A DNA stretch of 64,000 nt from Lachnospiraceae bacterium. GTDB taxonomy: Bacteria > Bacillota > Clostridia > Lachnospirales > Lachnospiraceae. The notes beneath the pieces were generated by a model, which was given only the letters and a program-made list of their open reading frames with translations, was not told the DNA's origin and made no database searches. Position 1 is the stretch's first letter. The number at the start of each line of letters is the position of its first letter. Positions 33,312-42,355 of this stretch are shown here, in pieces. The translations under genes and the position numbers were made by a program. The DNA is taken from NCBI GenBank assembly GCA_910576125.1, contig CAJTHM010000008.1, forward strand, positions 124,001 through 188,000. Direction: 5' to 3'.

Positions 33312-35114
33312 CTGATAGGTATTCCATAAGTTTAAGTCAGATAGAATAGAAAAAGTAAGTTCCGTGGCAAGAGGGCCTGAAGCGAGTTTGTCGCTTTGGA
33401 TATTTGTGGCAAAGAAGTAGGTGTGATTGTCCCTTTCCACATATCCAATGAACCAGCCGGAGGTATTGAGCCCATTTACTTCTTCCGTGCCTGTTTTCCC
33501 GGAAAGAATGCCTTCATCCATGGAATAAAGACGGATGGAATCTTTGACGGCTTTGATGTTTTCCGGTGCAAATCCGAACTGGTTGTAATATAATTTTGTC
33601 AGCATTTCGACCTGTTCGACAGGCGATATTTTCAATGCCGAATTGATCCAGTAAGAGGATATGTCGCCTTCAACAAGCTGGTTGCCATAGCCTATTTCCT
33701 TAACATACTCCTTTATGGAGGGCAAACTGGATTGCTGGTCAAGTGCCTGAAAATACCATGTGACGGAATTTTGCATGGCAGATTCTAAGGTTTGGTCAGC
33801 GTTCCATAGGTCATACATATAGTTCTGCCCATTCCAAGGAATCAACGATTGTTCAGGGGATATAATTCCGGATTCCAGACTGAATAAAGCACTGTATATT
33901 TTAAAGGTGGAAGCAGGGGATATACGTGCGGTGGCATATTCTTTATTATAAATCTGCCATGAATCTTCGGCTGCATCGTATAACACAAAGCTGCCATTAT
34001 ATCCCTCAAAAATATCGTTTAAGTCAATATATGTAACATTATGGTTCGTTTCGCTAAAGTAGTAGCGGTTATTTTCCGAAGCCTGTGTAGACAGGATCGG
34101 GGCAGTCCCTAAAAGAAAAAAAGCAATGATGATATATAAGGCGGCGCTATGCAAAGTTTTCCGGAAAGAAGCCGGATGATAATTTGCAATATTCAAAATG
34201 CGTTTTTGCATTTGCTTCATGTTTCCGCTGATTCCGGTTGAAAAAGGAAATGGCCTAAGCGACACTTTTTCTGCAAAGTTAATCAGTGTATTTCCGTAAT
34301 CTTCATAGTCCCCTTCATCCAGCAGTTTTAATATGGAAGTGTCACAGGCGACCTCTCTGTCGTTTTTCATTTCTTTCAGTGAATACCATACAAGCGGATG
34401 GAACCAGTATAAGACGCCGATGACATTCATGAAATAATTTGCCAGTGCGTCTTTGTGCTTGTAATGCCCAAGCTCGTGCATCAGCATATATTTTATGCTG
34501 TTTGCATCATAGTCCGAAATCAGATGAATCGGCATATAGATACACGGTTTTAATAATCCGGCAATGATAGGCGATTTCAAAAATGCCGTACTGTAAATCG
34601 GAATAGGCTTTTTAATATGCATTTCATCTAAACATTCATAATACAGTCTGCGTACAGCCGGATTCTGTAATGGCAGCGCAGAGTTTTTCATGTTGTGAAA
34701 ACGGAGCATTGATTTTGTAATTAACAATATCATGATAAAAATACCGATGCACCATAAGATAAACAGTATCAAACCGATTGTGGAAGGCGTTCTTCTGCTT
34801 ACGGATATACAGAAATCGTTCATCCAGTTTGCGGTAACAGACTGGTTTGTGGGAGCAGTCTCATTAATCATATCTCCAATGGGGGATGAGGATGCATTTT
34901 TTAAGTTCCTAAACCATGCGAAAATTTGCAGGAAACGGATTGGCTGAACCGGAATAAAGGGAACGGCTAATAAGCTAAGCAATAAATACCATAAATTATA
35001 CTGCATTCGGCTGGTCAGGCTATTTTTTAACAAATGTTTTGCAAGCAGGAGTATTCCGATAATAATGCTGATAAAAATGTTGCATATGAAAAACGGAATC
35101 ATAAATTCTGCCAC
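33306..35114 (-). CDS. blaR1: Beta-lactam sensor/transducer BlaR1 (M56 protease plus class D-like sensor)
   Basis: 603 aa. Membrane helices surround an M56 zinc protease domain with HELGH (213-217) and NDREVACD. A further helix (about 323-342) leads to the extracytoplasmic class D-like penicillin sensor with STFK (Ser402) and KTG (540-542). Beta-lactam acylation of Ser402 activates the protease, leading to BlaI loss. I start at GTG 35114 (AAGGGGAAA upstream), 16 bases after the blaI stop; an in-frame ATG at 35231 would overlap blaI. All key residues are intact, although its target enzyme gene is broken. Confidence 0.9.
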   Translation of the reverse strand: MAEFMIPFFICNIFISIIIGILLLAKHLLKNSLTSRMQYNLWYLLLSLLAVPFIPVQPIRFLQIFAWFRNLKNASSSPIGDMINETAPTNQSVTANWMNDFCISVSRRTPSTIGLILFILWCIGIFIMILLITKSMLRFHNMKNSALPLQNPAVRRLYYECLDEMHIKKPIPIYSTAFLKSPIIAGLLKPCIYMPIHLISDYDANSIKYMLMHELGHYKHKDALANYFMNVIGVLYWFHPLVWYSLKEMKNDREVACDTSILKLLDEGDYEDYGNTLINFAEKVSLRPFPFSTGISGNMKQMQKRILNIANYHPASFRKTLHSAALYIIIAFFLLGTAPILSTQASENNRYYFSETNHNVTYIDLNDIFEGYNGSFVLYDAAEDSWQIYNKEYATARISPASTFKIYSALFSLESGIISPEQSLIPWNGQNYMYDLWNADQTLESAMQNSVTWYFQALDQQSSLPSIKEYVKEIGYGNQLVEGDISSYWINSALKISPVEQVEMLTKLYYNQFGFAPENIKAVKDSIRLYSMDEGILSGKTGTEEVNGLNTSGWFIGYVERDNHTYFFATNIQSDKLASGPLATELTFSILSDLNLWNTYQE

Positions 35115-35130
35115 AGCGGTTTCCCCTTTC

Positions 35131-35499
35131 TTAATTTTTGGAAAGAAGAGAGCGGAGTTCATCAATTTCAGTTTCAGACAGCTTGTCATTGTTAATATAG
35201 GCGGAGAGCATAGCTGTAATATTGCCGTCATAAAAACGGTTGAGAAAAGTGTTGCTTTCCTGCCCTATATATTCGGCTTCGCCTACCAATGGCGTATAGA
35301 CAAATACCCGGCTTTGCTTTTCGTATGATAGAACGCCTTTGGTCACTAAGCGTTTTATCAATGTCTGTATTGTTTTAGGACTCCATGTTGTCGTTTTTAC
35401 TAAACGGTCTGTTATTTCATTTGTGCTGATTGGGGCATATTTCCATATAATTTTCATAACTTCAAATTCAGCTTCTGAAATTTGGGGCAAACCTTTCAT
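35131..35499 (-). CDS. blaI: BlaI/MecI family transcriptional repressor
   Basis: 122 aa winged-helix repressor (MKGLPQISEAEFEVMKIIWK, then TTWSPKTIQTLIKRLV as the recognition region) with a C-terminal dimerisation helix pair. It represses beta-lactam resistance genes until BlaR1 signalling removes it. AGGAGGTG precedes the ATG. It is the first gene of the blaI-blaR1 operon; a promoter and a palindromic operator lie just upstream. Confidence 0.92.
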   Translation of the reverse strand: MKGLPQISEAEFEVMKIIWKYAPISTNEITDRLVKTTTWSPKTIQTLIKRLVTKGVLSYEKQSRVFVYTPLVGEAEYIGQESNTFLNRFYDGNITAMLSAYINNDKLSETEIDELRSLLSKN

Positions 35500-35519
35500 T
35501 CGCAGGCACCTCCTAAAAT

Positions 35520-35564
35520 ATTACCAATGTAATATATTATAATGTAGAATGAACAAAAAGTCAA
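35520..35564 (-). promoter_or_regulatory. blaI-blaR1 promoter and BlaI operator
   Basis: On the minus strand, TTGACT (35564-35559), 17 bases, TATAAT (35541-35536) is a strong sigma-A promoter. The dyad ATTAC-CAAT-GTAAT (35520-35533) covers the expected start point and resembles Bla/Mec operators with their TAC/GTA core. Autorepression by BlaI is inferred. Confidence 0.7.
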
Positions 35565-35586
35565 TAAAAGTGTTGGCATAAAATCC

Positions 35587-35619
35587 TACACATGTAATAA
35601 TTAAAAAGTTTTATGTGTA
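35587..35619. promoter_or_regulatory. Second BlaI-like palindrome
   Basis: TACACATGTA (35587-35596) is a perfect palindrome of the BlaI operator type, and TACACAT (35587-35593) is also inverted as ATGTGTA (35613-35619). It may be a leftover operator from a divergent resistance gene now lost. A separate hairpin CCGCTAAA/TTTAGCGG lies at 35656-35678; the rest up to 35799 shows no gene. Confidence 0.4.
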
Positions 35620-35799
35620 AGATTTAAAGCCAATAAATTAGAATAGACAAAATGTCCGCTAAAAACAGTGTTTAGCGGGTGGAACTATGTCAAGAAAAAG
35701 TACAAGTTAAACATGGACTTTTTGTCGAATCAATAGAATCCTATTTCATCGTTTTCTGCGATCATGTCTTCCGAATCATCCAATTCGGTTACCATCTCT

Positions 35800-36030
35800 T
35801 CACGGAACTCCTGAATCCGGATACCGTTTTTCATATTCTCCTGGGGAGTGGTAGCCACAATGGCTGTGAATCCTTACTGTATTGCAGAATGCTTCTATAT
35901 ATTCAAATACAAGCCTGTATGCATGGCTGTAATCCATGATACGGAACCGGCTGATCCATTCCCTTTTTATCAGGGCGTGAAAACTTTCTGTGCAGGCATT
36001 GTCCCATGGGCAGGCTCTCGCCTGAACCTG
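35800..36030 (-). pseudogene. IS3-family transposase fragment (OrfB C-terminus)
   Basis: The minus strand encodes PWDNACTESFHALIKREW, then YSHAYRLVFEYIEAFCN and RIHSHCGYHSPGEYEKRY, the end of an IS3-group integrase-core transposase including the last catalytic Glu (in TESFH). About 70 residues remain; the two catalytic Asp regions are gone. It marks the right side of the beta-lactam island and may be a cause of the deletions. Confidence 0.7.
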
Positions 36031-36438
36031 ATGTCGGCGGCGGTGGCAGTCGGCTATATGGATCAGGGATTTGAAAGGAAGTATTCAGGATGCAGGAGGC
36101 GGCGCTTTTCACCGCCGCCGGTGTGGTTTATTTTGTTACAGTCACATTTTTCCCGGGCTATCCGCCGGGGGATGCGGAGGGGTTCATCAGAAACGGCGCG
36201 GCGGGGGCGAAATATATCGGAGCAAGAAAAGCATACGCAGTATACAATCAGGAGGCTCTCCCTGCTTTCGGCCGATTCGTTACCGCGTATCGGGCAGTTC
36301 CAGCGGCCATGCCTTGTTCATATTCGACAGTTCCGGCAGCTTTTCGCCCTCTTTCTTTAGACTGGGCACGCTGTTATCTGTCTGCCTGTCGGAACAGGCG
36401 GACAGGGTATTTGCTGCCGCTGCGGGATTCAGGGAACT
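36031..36438. other. GC-rich spacer, possible decayed coding sequence
   Basis: Plus-strand frames are open (for example from 36090), but none resembles a protein along its length. Short stretches look protein-like in different frames (VVYFVTVTFFPGYPPGDAEG in one, LLSVCLSEQADRVFAAAAGF in another), which would fit a gene broken by frameshifts. No product can be named. Confidence 0.3.
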
Positions 36439-37419
36439 CTATCCGAAATTCCGCTCATAGTTATCGTAATTACCGTACTGCCGCCAGATATCTATCATCA
36501 TCTCATAGCGCTCCAGGGCAAGGCCTGTATAAGCGCAGTTGGAGGTAGAGAAGATATATCCTCCGCCCTCCGCCATGCCCTCCCGCAGAGATCTGAGCAC
36601 GTCCTGCCTGCACTCTTCCTCTGTCCCGGTCTGCAGCAGGCCGCAGTTCACATTTCCCACCAGAGCGATTTCGTTTCCGATGATTTTGCGCACTTCGGGA
36701 ATGGAGACCCCGCCCTGGGGATCCAGGGAATGGATGGCGTCCGGCCCGCAGTCCGCAATCTGCTTTACGATGGGCATGATGTTCCCGTCGGTATGCTTGA
36801 TGGTGTAATATCCCATCTTCCTGTATTCCGTGATAGTCTCTTTCAGGTAAGGCACGATGATTTCGTCGAACTTTTCCGGGCTGAAAAAGGGATTCACGTT
36901 AAAGCAGTAATCCGAGCAGAGTGTGAATCCGTCCAGCAGATGCCCGCGTTCATCCAGGGCCCGGGCAAATTCCAGGGCCTGTTCCACCCGAATCTGTGAC
37001 TCTTCGTTCATCTTCTCCGGCTCCTCGTACATCCGTGTGGAGAATTCCATCATCCCCTCCCCGTCGGGGATTGCCCAGGTAGGGTCGCCGTGGGCCATGA
37101 TATAATACTCGTCCCCGCTCTTTTCACGAATCAGTTCCAGGAGCCACTGGGTTTCTGCCAGCCCGCCCGGATTGGGATGGACGAATATGGCGCTGTGTCC
37201 ATAGGCTTTGGCCGTGTCTATGTAGAGCTGGGCCATTTCATTCATGTGCAGGCTTTTCTCCGAATGGCTCATCTGATTCCATTGGGAGTAGTAGCGGTGG
37301 GAGGGATGCACTTTCCCGAATTTCTCCATGGTCAGGAAAAACACCAGTTCAAAGGTGGGCACCTGGCCGCCTGTCTTTTCGCATTTCAATGTCCTGATAA
37401 ATTTTTCACGATTTGTCAT
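36439..37419 (-). CDS. Uroporphyrinogen decarboxylase (URO-D) superfamily protein
   Basis: 326 aa TIM-barrel protein of the URO-D/methyltransferase superfamily. It starts TNREKFIRTLKCEKTGGQVP, the usual opening of this group, and has a late DAIHSLDPQGGVSIPEV segment and GNVNCGLLQTGT. It lacks features that would make it the haem enzyme HemE, and no haem genes are nearby; a corrinoid-linked methyltransferase or other role is possible. AGGAGACAGG precedes the ATG. It is transcribed alone from a promoter at 37464-37492. Confidence 0.8.
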   Translation of the reverse strand: MTNREKFIRTLKCEKTGGQVPTFELVFFLTMEKFGKVHPSHRYYSQWNQMSHSEKSLHMNEMAQLYIDTAKAYGHSAIFVHPNPGGLAETQWLLELIREKSGDEYYIMAHGDPTWAIPDGEGMMEFSTRMYEEPEKMNEESQIRVEQALEFARALDERGHLLDGFTLCSDYCFNVNPFFSPEKFDEIIVPYLKETITEYRKMGYYTIKHTDGNIMPIVKQIADCGPDAIHSLDPQGGVSIPEVRKIIGNEIALVGNVNCGLLQTGTEEECRQDVLRSLREGMAEGGGYIFSTSNCAYTGLALERYEMMIDIWRQYGNYDNYERNFG

Positions 37420-37463
37420 TTCCTGTCTCCTGCCTTTCCCGGTTTCTGGGTTCTATGAACCTT

Positions 37464-37492
37464 ATTGTAGAATAGTTCCGGGACAAAATCAA
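37464..37492 (-). promoter_or_regulatory. Promoter of the URO-D family gene
   Basis: On the minus strand, TTGATT (37492-37487), a 17-base spacer, TACAAT (37469-37464). Good sigma-A match 45 bases before the gene start. Confidence 0.6.
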
Positions 37493-37563
37493 TAGAGGTG
37501 TTGGAGAAACTATAGCTTACTGAAAATACATATGCTAAAATAGAGGGGAGGAGGGACTGGGTG

Positions 37564-39354
37564 ATGAGAAAATATACATTTCAGATGACAAAAGAGGAAG
37601 TCAGGGAATTATGGAGCAGAGTGATATGGGAGCAGCTGCGTGTCCGACGCTTTAGATGGCTGCTGTTTCTGGTGATATTGGCGGTGGAATGCATCCTCTT
37701 GTCCTGGCCTGGGGCGTTGACGGTGGTCGCGCTGCTCCTGGGGATATACATGGCTTTCATAGTGCGGGGCTATTTTACGATAAAAGGGCAGCTGTGCGAA
37801 AAGACCCGGACCATGTGGATAGAGGACGGCATGCTGAAAGGGAATGTGGAAGGGGAGATGTACAACGAGATTTCCTGCAGCTATATTACAGAGATCAGGA
37901 TGACCCGCCATGTGCTCATGCTGGGATTTTGCGAGGCTGCAAAGACAATCAGATGGTATTCCATCCCGCTGCGCGTATTTGCGGACGAGCGGGAGAGGGA
38001 CAGGTTCATAGAACTTATAAAGGACCCGCAGACAGCGGGAGAGCGCGCGGATTCGCCTGAGGAGAGCCGTGAGGCATCCTGCGGGGAGGAACAGGAATAC
38101 CTCAGCCTGTCCTTTCAGGTAGGAGATGAGGAATGGGTCAGGATGATGGCAGACGCCACGGAAATCATTCAGGCGGGGACGCTGAACGAGCGGAAGAAAA
38201 ATATCCTCCCCTGGATAATCCTTACGGCAGTATTCATCATGCTCCCATGCTGGGCGGTATGGCGGTACCCGGACGCGGGAAAGGTCACCCATATCGCGCT
38301 GCTCATGGGAATGTTGATTTTCCTGATGCTGCTGCGGAAACGGTCAGTGAACCCCGAGAAAGAGATAAGGGAGCGGGTCCGCAGGGGGACTAATCGGTAT
38401 AGAGCAGAAGACATCTGGGAAACATCGGTTACGGAGACAGGGATACGGCAGGGCATATCGGGGAAGAGCAGCGCCACAGTGCCCTGGGATGGCCTGTTTG
38501 GCATGGTGGAGACTGAGATGGGCCTGTTCTTTTATCAAAAGGACAAAAAGAGCTTCCTTTTTCTTCCGAAATGGAGCATGGAGAGCAGCGAACAGATAGA
38601 GAGCCTGAGAGGGCTGTGCAGAGAAAAGCATCTGGAAATCCTTGCCGGGAAACGGAAGAAATATGTGCCCAACTGGGTATTTACCATATTGTTCTTCTTT
38701 GTGGCATTGGGATATATCGCGGCAAATGCGGGGCTGGCTATCTGGGATTCCCGGAGGGGCATGGACCCTGGACATCTGCCTTTTGAGGAACAGATATCGG
38801 TTTTACGTTCTTTTGGATTCGATATTTCGGCTGATATGGAGGAAAACTGGTATGGTCATATGGAAGAATATGACATAGTCACATATGTGGAGGAATATCC
38901 TTATACATGGCTGTTGTCCAATCTGGCCTGGGAGGAAAGCGCCGGGGTATTCTGGTTTGATTTTGAGGGATGGGACATCTGTACGGATTATATCACGGTT
39001 TTGGAGGGGATGCGGGAACTTGCCGCTGGCAGCATCCTGGATGATGTGAAGGACATCCGGGAAGATACGGAGGATATGGATTGGGAAAATGGTACGGGAG
39101 CCATAACCGTTTCGCTGGAATGGAGCGGGCAGGAATATTCCTGGAAAATGGATGTGGAGCATGACTGGATTGACGGAAAAGTTTTAGGGATATATAACGG
39201 CCTGCTTGAGGGGGAAAGGGATTCCGAGAGGTTCTATGCGACAGGCGACGGCGGACAGGGGGCGCTTGTATTCTACTGTACCGGGGAGTGGGCATCGGCG
39301 TTTGAGGATGCCACAGGTCTGGAGCTGGAGGCTTATACTGTGAAAGGGGAATAG
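37564..39354 (+). CDS. YcxB-like membrane protein with internal duplication
   Basis: 596 aa from ATG 37564 (GGAGGAGGGA upstream). Two similar units are seen. Each has a pair of membrane helices (about 33-70 and 215-260) followed by a YcxB-type PH-like domain (about 85-160, with MWIEDGMLKGN and YSIPLRVF; about 290-360, with WETSVTETGIRQGISGKSS and FLFLPKW). A further helix (about 372-392) leads to an outside domain (400-596). No enzyme motif. Members are of unknown function. Divergent from the URO-D gene. Confidence 0.6.
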   Translation: MRKYTFQMTKEEVRELWSRVIWEQLRVRRFRWLLFLVILAVECILLSWPGALTVVALLLGIYMAFIVRGYFTIKGQLCEKTRTMWIEDGMLKGNVEGEMYNEISCSYITEIRMTRHVLMLGFCEAAKTIRWYSIPLRVFADERERDRFIELIKDPQTAGERADSPEESREASCGEEQEYLSLSFQVGDEEWVRMMADATEIIQAGTLNERKKNILPWIILTAVFIMLPCWAVWRYPDAGKVTHIALLMGMLIFLMLLRKRSVNPEKEIRERVRRGTNRYRAEDIWETSVTETGIRQGISGKSSATVPWDGLFGMVETEMGLFFYQKDKKSFLFLPKWSMESSEQIESLRGLCREKHLEILAGKRKKYVPNWVFTILFFFVALGYIAANAGLAIWDSRRGMDPGHLPFEEQISVLRSFGFDISADMEENWYGHMEEYDIVTYVEEYPYTWLLSNLAWEESAGVFWFDFEGWDICTDYITVLEGMRELAAGSILDDVKDIREDTEDMDWENGTGAITVSLEWSGQEYSWKMDVEHDWIDGKVLGIYNGLLEGERDSERFYATGDGGQGALVFYCTGEWASAFEDATGLELEAYTVKGE

Positions 39355-39383
39355 TGGCCTGGACTCCGCAGAAAATCATCATG

Positions 39384-39413
39384 CTGCAGTCCGGCAGCAG
39401 GACCGGACTGCAG
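39384..39413. terminator. Perfect 11-bp hairpin between convergent genes
   Basis: CTGCAGTCCGG (39384-39394) pairs with CCGGACTGCAG (39403-39413), loop 8 bases, between the end of the YcxB-like gene and the end of the ABC permease gene. GGCCT/AGGCC segments outside can extend it. There is no T run on either strand, so efficiency as a terminator is uncertain. Confidence 0.5.
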
Positions 39414-39439
39414 GTAAATCACATGCTGGTTCCAGAGGC

Positions 39440-41440
39440 CTAGTTCATCTGTTTCACAATCCTGTAATATGCCATGGAAGTCCTCTTATAGCTGAAGCAG
39501 TAAATGATAGCGAATACCAGGCAGCCTGCCGCAGTACAGCCAATCAGCAGGGCGGATTCGAAGAAGCCGATAGCTCCCAGGAGCATGTACACCATGCGCA
39601 TGCCCACCGCCGTATGGAAGAATGCCCCGAACAGTGGGAGGCCGAACACCATGCTGATCTGAGTCCGGATGGTGCGCCGGATTTCCGCGTCGCTCATGCC
39701 TACCTGCTGCATGACCTCGAAATTCCTCTGGTCTTCGAAGCCCTCCGTGAGCTGTTTATAGTACATGATGATCAGCAGGCAGATCAGGAAGATGGCGGCG
39801 AAGAAGATGCCGATGAACAGCAGCCCGCCGTATATGCTTTTCTGGTCCTCCATATTGGCTCTGTGGTCATCGTATCCGGCAAATCCAGGCACCGTGTTCA
39901 GGTACTGGCTCAGGGCGGATGAGAATGCGTCGATCTCCGCGTCCTCCCCCTCAGGCCGGAAGCCGTAGAAACAGGTGTGAGAAGCCGCCCTGTCCATTCC
40001 AAATTCCGCGCATACATTTTCTACCTGCCGTTCATCCTGGAACACTGCCAGATAGAGGTTTTCAAAAACGCTGTTCGGCGCCTTTCTGCCTATGCCGCAT
40101 TCGCCCAGCTCCTCCTTTACCCTGTACTCCAGCGTCCGGAAACGGACGGTGTCTCTCCCGAAATCTGCTCCGGTGCTGTAGATCAGGACTTCATCCGGGG
40201 AGAGGGATACAGGAGTTCCCTCCATCCGTTCGTATTCCTCCTGTGTCATCAGCAATACATATTTCAGGTCCCTGAAGATGTTGAACTGGTCGTCCGGAAT
40301 CTGGAAAGTGTTTCCTTCCAGGACAGCGGACAGTTCAATGCTGCCATAGATTAATTCATCTTCCAGACGGACATGGTTTTCCTCTGCCAGTACGGCAGCG
40401 TTCTGCTGCAGGCTGTCGGCATCTGCTTTCGCCTCCCCGAAGCAGGTAATCTCCATTACGCGCTTAAAACCGGAGGACACGATAGTGTCCATGTCCGCAT
40501 AGACCACCACCGTGCACACCGCCGTGATGATGACCATGGTGGAGAAGACGCAGATGTTGGACAGGCTGGCGGCGTTTTTCTTCATGCGGTAGAGCATGCC
40601 GGAGACAGTGGCGAAATGCTCCGGGCGGTAGTAGAACTTCTTCCGTTTCTTCAGGAAGCGCAGGACTGCGATGCTGCCGGAGGTGAACAGGAAATAAGTG
40701 CCCGCGATTACCAGGAAGACGGCCAGGAAGAAATCGGTGAAGACCTGGGATTCCAGCTTGGAGAAAAGGGCGATGAGGTAGCCTGCCCCCAGCGCGCAGA
40801 AGCCTGTGATGCTCATGGGCAGGATGTGCCGGGGCTCTTTTTCGCCTTTCCTGGACTCGCTCATGAGCTCCAGGGGGTTGGCCCGGCCTACTTGTATCAG
40901 GTTCACTGTCAGGTTCAGAGCGGTGATGAAAGCGTAGAACAACAGGCTGTCCGTGACAGCTGCGGGACTCACCGTGAACGTCACATCCACCTGCATCTTG
41001 GCCAGGTTCAGGAGCAGCAGGAAGATCAGTCTGGAGAATACCAGCCCCAGAAGGATGGCGCCTGCCATGACACAGCCGTATATGATCAGGCTCTCCCAGA
41101 ACATCATGATGCCTATATGCTTCTTCTCCAGCCCCAGTATGCTGTAGAGTCCCAGCTCTTTCTTGCGCCGCTTGATCAGGAAGCTGTTGGTGTAATAGAG
41201 GAAAGGCACCATGATGATTCCCAGCAGCCAGAAGCCTATGTTGACCAGTATCAGGGTATAGACGCCCTTGGGCAGGTTGTACATGATATCGTTCTTCAGT
41301 ATCAGGTCAAAGACGAAGTAGGTGAACATGGCAAAGGTGCTGACGCCGATGTAAGGGAGATAGGTGGAAGTATTCTTGCGGATGTTGGAGACCGCTATCC
41401 GGGGCAGCAGCGAGACTTTTTTCTTCGTTCCGTTCTTCAT
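39440..41440 (-). CDS. BceB-type ABC transporter permease (antimicrobial peptide detoxification)
   Basis: 666 aa. The FtsX-like layout of BceB is seen: an N-terminal helix near 20-45, a block of helices to about 320, a large extracytoplasmic loop (about 325-540) and three C-terminal helices. The phrase KKELGLYSILGLEKKHIG near 90-108 is typical of the family. Such permeases both remove peptide antibiotics (bacitracin, lantibiotics) from lipid targets and act as sensors for the paired kinase. It follows its ATPase by one base and lies downstream of the two-component genes. Confidence 0.9.
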   Translation of the reverse strand: MKNGTKKKVSLLPRIAVSNIRKNTSTYLPYIGVSTFAMFTYFVFDLILKNDIMYNLPKGVYTLILVNIGFWLLGIIMVPFLYYTNSFLIKRRKKELGLYSILGLEKKHIGIMMFWESLIIYGCVMAGAILLGLVFSRLIFLLLLNLAKMQVDVTFTVSPAAVTDSLLFYAFITALNLTVNLIQVGRANPLELMSESRKGEKEPRHILPMSITGFCALGAGYLIALFSKLESQVFTDFFLAVFLVIAGTYFLFTSGSIAVLRFLKKRKKFYYRPEHFATVSGMLYRMKKNAASLSNICVFSTMVIITAVCTVVVYADMDTIVSSGFKRVMEITCFGEAKADADSLQQNAAVLAEENHVRLEDELIYGSIELSAVLEGNTFQIPDDQFNIFRDLKYVLLMTQEEYERMEGTPVSLSPDEVLIYSTGADFGRDTVRFRTLEYRVKEELGECGIGRKAPNSVFENLYLAVFQDERQVENVCAEFGMDRAASHTCFYGFRPEGEDAEIDAFSSALSQYLNTVPGFAGYDDHRANMEDQKSIYGGLLFIGIFFAAIFLICLLIIMYYKQLTEGFEDQRNFEVMQQVGMSDAEIRRTIRTQISMVFGLPLFGAFFHTAVGMRMVYMLLGAIGFFESALLIGCTAAGCLVFAIIYCFSYKRTSMAYYRIVKQMN

Positions 41441-41441
41441 A

Positions 41442-42230
41442 TCATGCTTCCTCCTTTGCTGTATTCTTCAGATGTTCCTTTTCCGTGTGCAGCACTGTCA
41501 GGGTATCCGATATCTTCTGGTACATTTCGTCATCGTTCAGTCTGCCGCGATAGATTTGATTGAAGATTGCGCCGTCCTTGATAAAGAGCACACGTCCTGC
41601 CCGGCTGGCTGCCTGGATGCTGTGGGTCACCATGAGGATGGTCTGGCCCTCTTCGTTCACCTCCGAGAAGATGCCCAGCAGCCTGTCGGATGCCTTGGAG
41701 TCCAGCGCTCCTGTGGGCTCGTCTGCCAGTACAATCTGGGGCGATGTAATCAGAGCCCGGGCTACCGCTGCCCGCTGCTTCTGGCCGCCGGAGACCTCGT
41801 AAGGATATTTCTCCAGGATATCCGCGATGCCGAGCCTGACGGACAGAGGGGCAAGGCGTTTTTCCATTTTGTCGTATTCGCTGCCGGCCAGCACCAGAGG
41901 GAGAAAGATATTGTCCCGCAGGGAGAGGGTATCCAACAGATTGAAATCCTGAAAGACGAATCCCAGGTTATCCCGGCGGAAAGCGCAGAGGTCCTTTTGC
42001 CGGATTCCCGCCATATCCTTGCCGGACAGTATCACCTGCCCGCTGGTGGGCTTGTCCAGGGAGGCCATGATGTTGAGCAGGGTGGTCTTGCCGGAACCGG
42101 ACTCCCCCATGATGGCCACGTATTCTCCCTGCTCCACAGAGAAGTTCACATTATCCAGCGCCTGTACCTTGTTGCCGCCCAGCCGGGTGGTATATACTTT
42201 CCTGAGGTTTCTGACTTCTAATAGTGACAT
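41442..42230 (-). CDS. BceA-type ABC transporter ATPase
   Basis: 262 aa. Walker A GESGSGKTT, signature VSGGQKQRAAVARAL and Walker [13 protein letters not shown] are intact; this is the MacB/BceA group. It powers the adjacent BceB-like permease. AAGGAGGTATCATC precedes the ATG. The 125-base upstream region has two direct repeats likely to bind the regulator. Confidence 0.92.
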   Translation of the reverse strand: MSLLEVRNLRKVYTTRLGGNKVQALDNVNFSVEQGEYVAIMGESGSGKTTLLNIMASLDKPTSGQVILSGKDMAGIRQKDLCAFRRDNLGFVFQDFNLLDTLSLRDNIFLPLVLAGSEYDKMEKRLAPLSVRLGIADILEKYPYEVSGGQKQRAAVARALITSPQIVLADEPTGALDSKASDRLLGIFSEVNEEGQTILMVTHSIQAASRAGRVLFIKDGAIFNQIYRGRLNDDEMYQKISDTLTVLHTEKEHLKNTAKEEA

Positions 42231-42315
42231 ATGATGATACCTCCTTGTGTCTCACATTTGTTTTGTAATCACAAGATAAGGATACAAAAAAAGGAAATGG
42301 AATGCCATCGAACAT

Positions 42316-42346
42316 CCTTACATTTCCTCTTTATAACCTTACATTT
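42316..42346 (-). promoter_or_regulatory. Direct-repeat operator candidate for the Bce-type response regulator
   Basis: CCTTACATTT occurs at 42316-42325 and again at 42337-42346 (AAATGTAAGG on the transcribed strand), start to start 21 bases, two helical turns. It lies about 90 bases before the ABC ATPase gene, between it and the histidine kinase end. Binding by the OmpR-type regulator encoded upstream is inferred. Confidence 0.55.
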
Positions 42347-42355
42347 TTGCAAGCT

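Noticed and set aside
36090-36548. 152-codon plus-strand frame between the IS fragment and the URO-D gene
   Set aside because: Overlaps the end of the URO-D gene, and only scattered parts look protein-like in different frames; at most a decayed gene.
40373-41563. 396-codon plus-strand frame opposite the Bce-type permease
   Set aside because: His/Gln/Asp-rich antisense shadow of a certain ABC permease gene.
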